From Sinorhizobium kostiense (lineage in GTDB: Bacteria > Pseudomonadota > Alphaproteobacteria > Rhizobiales > Rhizobiaceae), in assembly GCF_017874595.1 (NCBI RefSeq), contig NZ_JAGILA010000001.1, positions 620,001-684,000 on the forward strand: a stretch of 64,000 bases of DNA, in the 5' to 3' direction. Both the position numbers and the translations under genes were made by a program. Shown piece by piece: positions 54,977-63,544 of this stretch (position 1 is its first letter; every line of letters begins with the position of its first letter). The notes beneath the pieces are model-generated. The model saw only the letters and a list, made by a program, of their open reading frames with translations, made no database searches and was not told the DNA's origin.

Positions 54977-55978
54977 ATGGCGAAGGTGACGCTGAAGGAT
55001 GTTGCGCGTGAGGCCGGCGTCGGCACGGCGACCGTCGAACGCGTCCTCAACGGCCGCGGCGGCGTCCGCCTCGAAACGGTGGAGAAGGTTCTTCACGCCG
55101 CCCGCAAGCTTGACTATCGCCATCGCCTGCCGGAGGCGCACCGGGCGCTGATCCGCATCGAGGTGATCCTCGTAAGACCGGAGACGAGCTTCTACTCGCG
55201 CATGAACCAGGCCTTCGAGCGGATTGCTGCGCTTCTCGACAAGAGCATCGTCGTCCACCGCACCTTCGTGCGCGAGAACGATCCGGTCGACTTCGCCCGT
55301 TACATCGCCAATCCGGCCGCGCGCCGCTCGGCGCTGATCGTCGTCGCGCCGGACCACCCGGATGTGGTGGAGAGCTTGAGGACGGTTGCAAGACAAGGCA
55401 TGCCGGTCGTGCAGATTATGACGAGACCCGCCCCGGAGCTCCCCTATGTCGGCATCGACAATTACGCCGCCGGGCGGACTGCCGCCTTTTACATGTCGCG
55501 AATGCTCGCCGGGCGAAAGGGTTCTTTCGTCGCACTCTGCCATAGCGGCGCCTATGAGAACCACAAGGAGCGCATCCGCGGCTTTTCCGCATATCTCGCC
55601 GAGAACGGCGATGGTCACCTCTTCAGCCAAGTAATGTTCGACTATGACGATGACATCAACTCCATGGAACTGCTCAGCGAGGCGCTCGATGGCGACCCCG
55701 GCATCATCGGCCTCTACACTGCCGGCGGCGACAACCGTTCCGTTGCCGCCGTTCTGAATGAGCACGCGGCGCGAAATATCTTCTGGGTTGGGCATGAGCT
55801 TTCCGAGCAATCGCGCCGTGCCCTCCGCGAGGGCGTCATGTCGATCGTCCTCGACCAGGCGCCGGAGATCCAGGCAAGGCGATCGGTCGATCTGACGTTG
55901 CGCTCCCTGAACCTTATAGATGTCGACGCCAGCTCGGAGCCGGTGCGCTTCCTTACCGTCACGCCGGAGAGTGTTTGA
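54977..55978 (+). CDS. LacI-family transcriptional regulator of the isomerase/dehydrogenase cluster
   Basis: 333 aa from ATG 54977, with GAGGAGGG 9 nt upstream. HTH VTLKDVAREAGVGTATVERV, hinge, and a ribose-binding-like sensor (FYMSRMLAGRKGSFVALCHS; DPGIIGLYTAGGDNRSVAAV). The recognition helix has TVERV where most family members have TVSRV. It is divergent from the three-gene cluster and next to a perfect palindrome, so it is presumably the local repressor, with the cluster's substrate as inducer. Confidence 0.92.
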   Translation: MAKVTLKDVAREAGVGTATVERVLNGRGGVRLETVEKVLHAARKLDYRHRLPEAHRALIRIEVILVRPETSFYSRMNQAFERIAALLDKSIVVHRTFVRENDPVDFARYIANPAARRSALIVVAPDHPDVVESLRTVARQGMPVVQIMTRPAPELPYVGIDNYAAGRTAAFYMSRMLAGRKGSFVALCHSGAYENHKERIRGFSAYLAENGDGHLFSQVMFDYDDDINSMELLSEALDGDPGIIGLYTAGGDNRSVAAVLNEHAARNIFWVGHELSEQSRRALREGVMSIVLDQAPEIQARRSVDLTLRSLNLIDVDASSEPVRFLTVTPESV

Positions 55979-56122
55979 GTAGGCGCTCAAGCTCGTGCTT
56001 CGCCGGATAGAGAAGCTGCGCCAGCTCTAGCCAGCGTCCTAGCCGCGCCTCCGTTGCCGATCCGATAGACTTTTCAGGCGAACAGCCTAGAATCTTGGAA
56101 CTGCGTACCGAGAAAGCGCAAC

Positions 56123-57856
56123 ATGGCTGAAGAACGCGCTCAGCGGCGCCTTGCCGCCATCATGGCTGCCGATGTGGTCGGATATAGTCGCCTCGTCGAA
56201 CTGGACGAAAGCGGTACGCTGGCAGCCCTCAAAGAGCGTCGGAGACGCATTCTGGATCCCCTCGTCCACGAGCATGACGGGCGTGTTGTCAAGACGATGG
56301 GCGACGGGGTTCTGGTGGAATTCGCCAGTGCCGTGAATGCCGTGACCTGTGCGATTGAATTCCAGAGGCGAATGTCGGCGGCCAACCATGGGCTCCCAGA
56401 CGACCGGCAGATCCTTTTGAGAATCGGTATAAATCTGGGCGATGTCGTCGTCGAAGTCGGCGATCTGTACGGTGATGGCGTTATCATAGCGGTGCGGCTC
56501 CAGACTCTGGCCGGTCCGGGAGAGATCTACGTCTCCGGCAGCATATACGATCAGGTCAGGCGACGGCTTTATTGCGAATTCGACGAGCTTGGACCGCACC
56601 TGATCAAGAATGTCGCCGAGCCGGTTTCCGTCTATCGAATCGAGACTTCGACCTGGGGCCAGCATGGCGCAGCCGCCAAGGCACCGCTGCCGCTGCCGAT
56701 CAAGCCATCCATAGCCGTGCTGCCGTTCACGAACATGAGCAACGACCCGGAGCAGGAGGTTTTCGTCGACGGCTTGACGGAAGACCTGATCACCGATCTG
56801 TCGAGGGCCAGCGGTCTGTTCGTGATCGCGAGCAATTCTGTCTTCGCCTACAAGGGGAGACATGCGGACGTGCGGCGCATTGCCCGCGAGCTCGGGGTCC
56901 GCTACGTCCTTGAGGGCAGCGCCCGTCGTGCCGCTGGGCGAGTGCGCATCAACGCCCAGCTGATCGATGCGATCCAAGGCGACCACCTGTGGGCCGAGAG
57001 GTTCGACCGAAGTCTCGAAGATATGTTTGCGGTCCAGGACGAGGTGACAAGCAAGATCGTTGAAGCCTTGGTCGGGCGACTGACGACCGCGCCGGCGCGA
57101 AACAGGCCAACGGACCTGGAAGCCTATGATCTGTGCGTCCGCGCGCGATCTCTCGGCCTGCAGACAGCCGGTGCCGCGAGGGAGGCGATCTTCCTCTTGC
57201 AGCGGGCAATCGCACGCGATCCCGACTATGCGGAGGCACATCGGCTGCTGGCGCTCAACTTGTGGCTGAGCTGGGAGTTCTGGGACCAGCCGGCTGACCC
57301 CAACAGAGCGAGAGCCGTGGCCGAAGCACAAAGGGCCGTTGCGCTCGATCCCGTTGACGCCGGGAACCGCTGGGTCCTCGGCGTCATTCTGGGCCATGAA
57401 CGCCGCTGGGAGGAGTCCGACGCGGAATTTGATCTCGCCTTGAAGCTGGATCCAAACCATGCCGACGCCTTTGCCATGCGGGCGGACCTGATTGTGCTGA
57501 GCGGCCGACCCGCCGATGCCATCGAGCATGTCCGAAAGGCGCTCCGGCTTAATCCTCACCCGCCGGGTTGGTACTATTGGATGCTGGGCCAAGCCCAGTA
57601 TGCGATCCGCGATTATGAGGCGGCGGTCCAAACCTTGCGCCGTCCCGAAACCTACCGAGCGACTTCGCGTCGTCTGCTTGCAGCCAGCCTGGCGCGACTC
57701 GGACGCCTGGACGAGGCACGGACGGAAGCGCAGTTGTTCATGATGAGCAATCCGAATTTCACGATCCGACAGTGGTCCGATTCTCAACCGTTCCGCGACG
57801 AGGAACTGCGCCGGCATTTCCTCGAGGGTTACCGCATGGCTGGGTTGCCAGAGTGA
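56123..57856 (+). CDS. Adenylate/guanylate cyclase-like protein with TPR repeats (class III fold, altered active site)
   Basis: 577 aa. Residues about 1-180 are a class III cyclase domain: metal aspartates D17 (AADVVGYSRL) and D61 (KTMGDGVLVEF), K57, and GINLGDVVV. The usual NxAxR motif reads GDGVIIAVRLQ, with I121 where the transition-state Asn normally sits; R125 is kept. Residues about 190-300 match the FlgO/TolB-like segment common in rhizobial cyclases (SIAVLPFTNMSNDPEQEVF; GLTEDLITDLSRA). TPR-like helices follow (AEAQRAVALDPVDAGNRWVL). Rhizobia encode many such proteins. Confidence 0.88.
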   Translation: MAEERAQRRLAAIMAADVVGYSRLVELDESGTLAALKERRRRILDPLVHEHDGRVVKTMGDGVLVEFASAVNAVTCAIEFQRRMSAANHGLPDDRQILLRIGINLGDVVVEVGDLYGDGVIIAVRLQTLAGPGEIYVSGSIYDQVRRRLYCEFDELGPHLIKNVAEPVSVYRIETSTWGQHGAAAKAPLPLPIKPSIAVLPFTNMSNDPEQEVFVDGLTEDLITDLSRASGLFVIASNSVFAYKGRHADVRRIARELGVRYVLEGSARRAAGRVRINAQLIDAIQGDHLWAERFDRSLEDMFAVQDEVTSKIVEALVGRLTTAPARNRPTDLEAYDLCVRARSLGLQTAGAAREAIFLLQRAIARDPDYAEAHRLLALNLWLSWEFWDQPADPNRARAVAEAQRAVALDPVDAGNRWVLGVILGHERRWEESDAEFDLALKLDPNHADAFAMRADLIVLSGRPADAIEHVRKALRLNPHPPGWYYWMLGQAQYAIRDYEAAVQTLRRPETYRATSRRLLAASLARLGRLDEARTEAQLFMMSNPNFTIRQWSDSQPFRDEELRRHFLEGYRMAGLPE

Positions 57857-57890
57857 TGGCTGCCGCTTCTCCTTCGCGCCAGATTTCAGC

Positions 57891-58295
57891 TCAGGCGTGG
57901 CCCGCCCGTGCGTCCAGGCTGAAGCGACCGGCACCGAACGCCACCACCTGCAGCAAGCCGCCCGTGATCGCGAGGTTCTTCATGAAGTGGATCATCTGGT
58001 TCTGATCGGTGAATTCCGTATGGAAGCCGATGGCCGACGCCAAAGTGAAGACCGCCAGGACAAGCGCCGCTATCCTTGTCTGGTAGCCGAGGACGAGAAG
58101 GAGGCCGCCGCCGAGCTCCGCCAGCAGAGCTATGGCATAGGCTACCCAGGGCAAGGGCAGATTGGCCGCCGCTATATAATCGACCGTGCCGGTGGGATCG
58201 GCGAGTTTTTCCACGCCGGACGATATGAAGATGATGGCGAGCAGCAGGCGGCCCAGGAAGGGTAGGGAAGTCTGAAGTGCTAAATTGGTCCCCAT
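57891..58295 (-). CDS. DoxX-family membrane protein
   Basis: 134 aa from ATG 58293-58295 with AGAGGTC upstream; a longer version has no site. Four hydrophobic helices with DoxX features: GRLLLAIIFISSGVEKLADP, LLAELGGGLLLVLGYQTRI and HFMKNLAITGGLLQVVAFGA. Family members are small inner-membrane proteins linked to quinone or thiol stress. It follows the HWE kinase/regulator pair on the same strand after 95 bp. Confidence 0.88.
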   Translation of the reverse strand: MGTNLALQTSLPFLGRLLLAIIFISSGVEKLADPTGTVDYIAAANLPLPWVAYAIALLAELGGGLLLVLGYQTRIAALVLAVFTLASAIGFHTEFTDQNQMIHFMKNLAITGGLLQVVAFGAGRFSLDARAGHA

Positions 58296-58390
58296 ATCAG
58301 CGTGACCTCTCTCAGCGACGGTCAGCAAGCAATCGGCACGAGTTACGATTGCAATTGCCGGAGTGTCGAAGCCTCGCGCCACAGGCGATT

Positions 58391-58747
58391 TCACGCACCC
58401 ACCATTTGCTCCAGAACTGCGAGGAGACGGTGCTCCTCGGTCGGCTTCCCGACATTAGGTGCGCCGGCGAGAATCTCTCCGCCGATAAGTTCCGGTCTGC
58501 TATAGGCGCTTGCCACGACAAAGGGTACGTGCCGCTCGCGCAGCGCCTCCGCCAGCCGTGTTACCGAGCCGTCCCTCAGGGTTACGTCGAGAATCGCAAC
58601 CGCCGGCAGTTCATCGTCCAACAGTTCGAGCGCTTCCTCCACCGCCGCGGCCGGTCCGAGAACGCACCAACCGCAGCGCTCAAGCAGCAGCTTGAGATCT
58701 ATCGCGATCAGGAACTCGTCCTCCACGATGAGCACAGTCTTGCGCAT
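58391..58747 (-). CDS. Single-domain response regulator
   Basis: 118 aa receiver only: acidic pair E9/D10, phosphoacceptor D54 (VAILDVTLRDG), S/A in VVASAYS and K in NVGKPTEE. There is no output domain. It starts 16 bp after the HWE kinase gene, so they are a pair. Such regulators often compete for phosphate in the general stress pathway of alphaproteobacteria; that link is not shown here. Confidence 0.9.
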   Translation of the reverse strand: MRKTVLIVEDEFLIAIDLKLLLERCGWCVLGPAAAVEEALELLDDELPAVAILDVTLRDGSVTRLAEALRERHVPFVVASAYSRPELIGGEILAGAPNVGKPTEEHRLLAVLEQMVGA

Positions 58748-58763
58748 GTGATCAGTCTCGGTG

Positions 58764-59762
58764 TCATGAGACCGATCCTAACGGGGCGACGATCTCGACC
58801 ACCAAACCCGCCAGTGCATAGTTCAGTTCCACCCGGCCGCCCAATTCGCGACCCACAGCGAACTCGATGAGCTGCATGCCGAACCCATAAGAGCCCGGCG
58901 GAGCAACGGGGGGACCGCCAGTTTCTTGCCAAACCAGCCGTAGATGTGGAGCGCTCGCCTCCTCGACAGTCCAGCGGACGCGAACCTGTCCATCGGGTAT
59001 CGACAGGGCGCCATATTTGATCGCATTGGTCGCGAGTTCGTGCAGGATCAGGCTCAGTGACATGATTTGCTTCGATGCGAGCGGTACCGGCGGCCCCGGT
59101 TCGACGAGAACCCCGGTTGGATGTTCTGAATAGGGCTCAAGTGTTAGCTCGAGCAGCTCCTGAAGCTCGGCCTCGCCTTCTTGCGTGTAGGCCGTATCAT
59201 AGGCCTGCACGAGCGCATTGAACCGACCGAGGAAAGCGTCGCGGTATTCCTCGCCGGAGCGGCCCGCGGCGGCTGTCTGGCGGGCGATTGCCTGGACCAG
59301 CGCGAGCATATTCTTCATGCGATGCCGGAGTTCTCCTAAGAGCACGTCCTTCTCGGCCTCGCGCTGGCGTCGCTCTGTTGCATCCACTATTGAGAGCAGC
59401 AAGGTGCGGCTGTTGTTGTCGGGATGGAACAGACGGTGCGCACTGAGGAGCATCGTCCTGCGACCGATGCTCGGGAAATCATGCTCGACCTCAAAGTCCA
59501 CCACCGCCGTGCTCTTGGGGATCACCTCCTCAAGCAGGTGGCGAAGCTCAGGGATGTCCCATTGCCGGTTGCCGAGCTCATAGATGTGCTTCCCAACCGT
59601 CTCGTCGCGGTCAACATTGAAGGTCGTAAAGAACGCCCGGCTCCCGCTCTGGACGCACAGGTTCTGGTCAAGCACCAGCAGGGGATAGGGAACTGTGTCG
59701 ATTATGCCCTGCGCCTGGACATGGGCATTGCGCAAGAGTCTATAGAGCTCTTCCAGATTCAT
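58764..59762 (-). CDS. PAS-containing HWE/HisKA_2-family sensor histidine kinase
   Basis: 332 aa from ATG 59760-59762. Residues about 10-130 form a PAS domain (IIDTVPYPLLVLDQNLCVQS ... SIVDATERR). The kinase domain is of the HWE type: phosphoacceptor H in LLGELRHRMKNMLALVQAIA, N box LILHELATNAIKYGAL, the W.E in RLVWQETGGPPVAPP, and GFGMQLIEFAVGRELGG. It is soluble, with no membrane helix, and may respond to light, redox or a small ligand. Pairs with the adjacent single-domain regulator. Confidence 0.9.
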   Translation of the reverse strand: MNLEELYRLLRNAHVQAQGIIDTVPYPLLVLDQNLCVQSGSRAFFTTFNVDRDETVGKHIYELGNRQWDIPELRHLLEEVIPKSTAVVDFEVEHDFPSIGRRTMLLSAHRLFHPDNNSRTLLLSIVDATERRQREAEKDVLLGELRHRMKNMLALVQAIARQTAAAGRSGEEYRDAFLGRFNALVQAYDTAYTQEGEAELQELLELTLEPYSEHPTGVLVEPGPPVPLASKQIMSLSLILHELATNAIKYGALSIPDGQVRVRWTVEEASAPHLRLVWQETGGPPVAPPGSYGFGMQLIEFAVGRELGGRVELNYALAGLVVEIVAPLGSVS

Positions 59763-59875
59763 CACCCTTCCCGCACGTTCGACCTTCTCGGAATATTACT
59801 ACATCCTCCAAGGGGCACGCAAAGGGGACATGGATCCGATGAAGGGCAAAGAGCGGTCGTAGACCCAACTGTCTC

Positions 59876-60267
59876 CTACTTTGGGAGTTGGGCTTCGATC
59901 GCCGACTTGTCGATTATCGACCATACCGAGCCGATCTTCGATCCGACGAACTCGTAGAAAACGTTCTCCGTGAAGGACACGCGATGTCCATTGACGCTCA
60001 GGCCCAAAAACTCGCCTTTCGGGGAGCAATCGAATGAAAGGCGGGCGGCAAGGCGCGGCGGCTCGCAGACAAGCAGTTGAATGTTGAACTGCAGATTGGC
60101 AATGTTTTCGAAGTCCTTCACCAGCATTTTTTCCGGTAGCCCGATAGCCTTAGAAGCAGACCGTTATGCTGGACTTCGTTATCAACGAAACGGCCAAGCT
60201 CGTCCCAGGCCTGCCGATTGAGACAATCCAAGTAGGCACGATATATGTCAGCGAGTTGTCTGATCAT
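59876..60267 (-). pseudogene. SnoaL-like / ester cyclase protein interrupted by a frameshift
   Basis: The first half, from ATG 60265-60267 (GGAGG upstream), reads IRQLADIYRAYLDCLNRQAW and LGRFVDNEVQHNGLLLRLSG. It then meets a six-A run (60125-60130 region) and stops after GYRKKCW. The second half continues in another frame as MLVKDFENIANLQFNIQLL and FDCSPKGEFLGLSVNGHRVS, ending IDKSAIEAQLPK. Joined, they give a protein of about 130 aa, the normal size of SnoaL/NTF2-like ester cyclases. Gain of one A (or two fewer) in the run would restore the frame. It may be a pseudogene, a sequencing error or slippage. Confidence 0.75.
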
Positions 60268-60430
60268 AAACTGCCTCCGTCCGCCGAAAGGTCCAGAAGC
60301 TACGCGGCCTTCAAGGTCGAGAGATAGCGTACTGCCTTCACTCCTCCAATGCGGCATTGACGGTCGCGAGGCCGGCCCTCCTCGGCAAGGCCAGCGCGCG
60401 ACGGCTTGAACATAGAGCCCGCGACAGGCG

Positions 60431-63400
60431 CTACTCGGCAGCCATTGCCATTCGCAATTCGGGCTCCTCGGTTGGCTCCTCATGGACCTCGTCTGCAGTC
60501 GGCTTGATCCTGAACCACGCCGCGTAGAGCGCCGGCAGGAAGAGGAGGATCAGCACCGTGCCGACCGCCGTGCCGCCGATCAGCGTATAGGCCATCGAGC
60601 CCCAGAAGACCGAGTGTGTGAGGGGAATGAAGGCCAGCACGGCGGCAAGTGCGGTCAGGATCACGGGCCTCGTGCGCTGCACCGTCGCCTCGATGACGGC
60701 GTGATAGTCATCGAGGCCGGCAGCACGGTTCTCCTTGATCTGTTCCGTCAGGATCAACGTGTTGCGCATCAGGATGCCCGCCAGTCCGATGAGGCCAAGG
60801 ATGGCGTTGAACCCGAAGGGCTGATTGAAGGTGACCAGCATCGGCACGACGCCGACAAGGCCAAGCGGCGCCGTCAGCATGACCATGGCCATCGTCGAGA
60901 AGGATCGCACCTGCAGCATGATGACGATCAGCATGGCGGCGATCATGGCCGGGAAGACCTTGCCCAGTGCGGTATTGGCCTTGGCAGCCTCCTCGATCGA
61001 TCCACCCATTTCGATGCGATAGCCGGCCGGAAGCGATGCGATCAGCGGCTGAAGGGCTGTCATGATCTGTTTTGAGACCTCCGGCGGCTGGGTCGCCTCG
61101 TTGATGTCCGAGCGGATCGTGATAACCGGCGTGCGATCGCGGCGCTTCAGGATCGGCTCTTCCAGACGGATCTCCGAATGGCCGATCTGGTCGAGCGGAA
61201 TGGGGCGGCCGTCGCGGCTCATCAATGAGAAATCCGCCAGACGCGTCGGATCCAGCCGCTCGTCGCCGGCGCTGCGTGCGACGAGCGGGACGTTGCGAAT
61301 GTCCTCGCGCACCTGCGTCACGGGCATACCGGTGAGGAGGAACTGCAGTTGCTGGGCCGTCTCGGCCGGCGACAGGCCGATGAGGTTCAGTCGCTCCTGA
61401 TCCGGGATGAAGCGGAGCACGGGCGTGCGATTGCCCCAATCGCGGTTGGCCTGCCGCACGTCCGGGACGCCGCGCATGATGTCGAGGGCCTTCTCGGAAA
61501 TGCTGTATAGCTGGACAGGATCAGGTCCCATCACCCGAAACTCGACCGGAAACGGCGTGTAGGGGCCGAATACAAGCTGCGTGACGCGTACATAGGCCTC
61601 AGGTGCAAGCCCCTGCGATACCGCTTCACGGAGCCGATGCTTCAAAGCCTCGCGCGCCTCCGCGTTCGGGGTCAGCACGACGATCTTGGCGAAGGCGGGA
61701 TCAGGCAATTCCGGCGCCATCGCGAAGAAGAAGCGGGGCGCGCCCTGACCGACATAGCTCGTGACGATCCTGGCCTCGGGCTGCTTGTCCAGCCACTGTT
61801 CGAGCTTCTCGACTGCCGCCGTCGTCGTCTCGATGCTGGCGCCTGGCGGCAGGCGAACCTCCACCAGCACCTCCGGGCGGTCTGACGTCGGGAAGAACTG
61901 CTGTTTGATGGCGCCCATGCCGACCACGGAGAGCGCGAAGGCGATGGCGACGACAGCGCAGGTCAGAAACTTGCGGCGCACCGCAAAGGTGATGAGCCGT
62001 CGCAGACGCCGATAGTTCGGCGTGTTGTAAATCGCCTCGTGACCGCCCTCGACCGGTTTGATCGCGGGCAGCATCTTGACGCCGAGATAGGGCGTGAACA
62101 CCACCGCGACGATCCAGGAGACGATGAGGGCGAAGCCCACCACCCAGAAGATGTTGCCGGCGTATTCGCCGGCCGTCGAGCGCGCGAAGCCGACCGGCAG
62201 GAAGCCGGCGATCGTCACGAGTGTTCCCGACAGCATCGGCGCCGCGGTGTGGCTCCACGCATAGGCCGCCGCCTTGATGCGGTCCATGCCCTCTTCCATC
62301 TTCACCACCATCACCTCGATGGCGATGATGGCGTCATCGACGAGAAGGCCGAGCGCCAGGATGAGCGCGCCGAGCGTGATGCGGTCGAGGAACCGGCCGG
62401 TTTCGAGCATGATGAGGAAGACGACGGCAAGCGTCAGCGGGACGGCGGCCGCCACGACAATTCCGACTCGCCAGCCGAGGCTGAGCAGGCTTACCACCAG
62501 CACAACGCCGAGCGCCATGGCGAACTTCATCATGAACTCGTCGACCGCCGAGGTGATGTTGACGGCCTGGTCGGTCACCTTGTCGAGCGTCATCCCAAGC
62601 GGCAGCGCCGATGCGATTGCCGCAGTCCTGTCCTCCAGCGCCTTGCCGAGCGCGAGACCGTCCCAGCCCTCCTGCATGACAGCTGCGAGCATGATGGTCG
62701 GCTCGCCCTGGCGCCGGATCAGATAGGTGGGAGGATCCTCGTAGCCGCGGCGGACTTCGGCGATGTCGGAGAGCTTCAGCGTCCGCCCATCAGCGGCGAT
62801 CGGCGTGTCGGCAATCGCCTGAACACTGTCATAAGCGCCGTCAACCCGGATGAAGACCTGTGGTCCCTGTGTGTCGATCGAGCCCGCCGGTGTGACCGTG
62901 TTCTGCCGCTGCAAGGCGGCAACAATATCCTGTGCCGAGACGCCGAGGGTTGCCAGTTTGGCGTAGGAAAACTCGACGAATATCTGTTCGGGGCGTTCAC
63001 CGAGGATGTTGATCTTCTTGACGCCGGGCACGTGCAGGAGGTCCTGGCGGATCACTTCCGCTTGCCTCGCCAGCTCACGCATCGGCATGCCCTTGGCCTT
63101 CAGGGCATAGAGGGCGAAGCTCACGTCCGAATATTCGTCGTTGACGAACGGTCCGAAGACGCCGGACGGCAGCTTGCGGGCTTCATCCCCGAGCTTCTTG
63201 CGAGCCTGGTAGAACTCCTCCTGCACGAGGGACGGCGGTGTGCTGTCCTTCAGGGTGACGGTCATATACGCATAGCCTGATCGTGTGGTCGTCTCCACCC
63301 GGTCGTACCAGGTCAGCTCCTGAAGCCGCTTTTCCAGCGGTTCGGCGACGAGGTCCTGCATCTCGCGTGCCGTCGCGCCCGCCCAGGCCGTCGTGACCGT

Positions 63401-63544
63401 CATGGTCTTGATGGTGAAGTTCGGATCCTCCGCCCGTCCAAGCATGAGAAAGGCGTAGGCGCCGGCGGCCACCAGCAGGAGGATGAAGAACAGGGTGACG
63501 GCACGTTCGCGAACGGCGATCGCGGAAAGATTGAGGCTCATCAT
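60431..63544 (-). CDS. RND-family efflux transporter (AcrB/MexB superfamily, inner-membrane pump)
   Basis: 1037 aa, full RND length, with twelve predicted helices in two repeats and two large periplasmic loops. TM1 is VTLFFILLLVAAGAYAFLML. The proton-relay DD pair lies in GLLVDDAIIAIEVMV in TM4. The porter domain includes NILGERPEQIFVEF. The second half has IGLAGILMRNTLILTEQI. It exports hydrophobic toxic compounds or metabolites with proton import, with the adaptor encoded just upstream. An outer-membrane partner is not in the window. The sequence falls in the multidrug rather than the metal (CzcA) branch, judged by eye. Confidence 0.92.
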   Translation of the reverse strand: MMSLNLSAIAVRERAVTLFFILLLVAAGAYAFLMLGRAEDPNFTIKTMTVTTAWAGATAREMQDLVAEPLEKRLQELTWYDRVETTTRSGYAYMTVTLKDSTPPSLVQEEFYQARKKLGDEARKLPSGVFGPFVNDEYSDVSFALYALKAKGMPMRELARQAEVIRQDLLHVPGVKKINILGERPEQIFVEFSYAKLATLGVSAQDIVAALQRQNTVTPAGSIDTQGPQVFIRVDGAYDSVQAIADTPIAADGRTLKLSDIAEVRRGYEDPPTYLIRRQGEPTIMLAAVMQEGWDGLALGKALEDRTAAIASALPLGMTLDKVTDQAVNITSAVDEFMMKFAMALGVVLVVSLLSLGWRVGIVVAAAVPLTLAVVFLIMLETGRFLDRITLGALILALGLLVDDAIIAIEVMVVKMEEGMDRIKAAAYAWSHTAAPMLSGTLVTIAGFLPVGFARSTAGEYAGNIFWVVGFALIVSWIVAVVFTPYLGVKMLPAIKPVEGGHEAIYNTPNYRRLRRLITFAVRRKFLTCAVVAIAFALSVVGMGAIKQQFFPTSDRPEVLVEVRLPPGASIETTTAAVEKLEQWLDKQPEARIVTSYVGQGAPRFFFAMAPELPDPAFAKIVVLTPNAEAREALKHRLREAVSQGLAPEAYVRVTQLVFGPYTPFPVEFRVMGPDPVQLYSISEKALDIMRGVPDVRQANRDWGNRTPVLRFIPDQERLNLIGLSPAETAQQLQFLLTGMPVTQVREDIRNVPLVARSAGDERLDPTRLADFSLMSRDGRPIPLDQIGHSEIRLEEPILKRRDRTPVITIRSDINEATQPPEVSKQIMTALQPLIASLPAGYRIEMGGSIEEAAKANTALGKVFPAMIAAMLIVIMLQVRSFSTMAMVMLTAPLGLVGVVPMLVTFNQPFGFNAILGLIGLAGILMRNTLILTEQIKENRAAGLDDYHAVIEATVQRTRPVILTALAAVLAFIPLTHSVFWGSMAYTLIGGTAVGTVLILLFLPALYAAWFRIKPTADEVHEEPTEEPELRMAMAAE

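Noticed and set aside
56087-57934. 615-aa minus-strand frame opposite the cyclase-like gene
   Set aside because: Antisense shadow; the plus frame has clear cyclase and TPR motifs.
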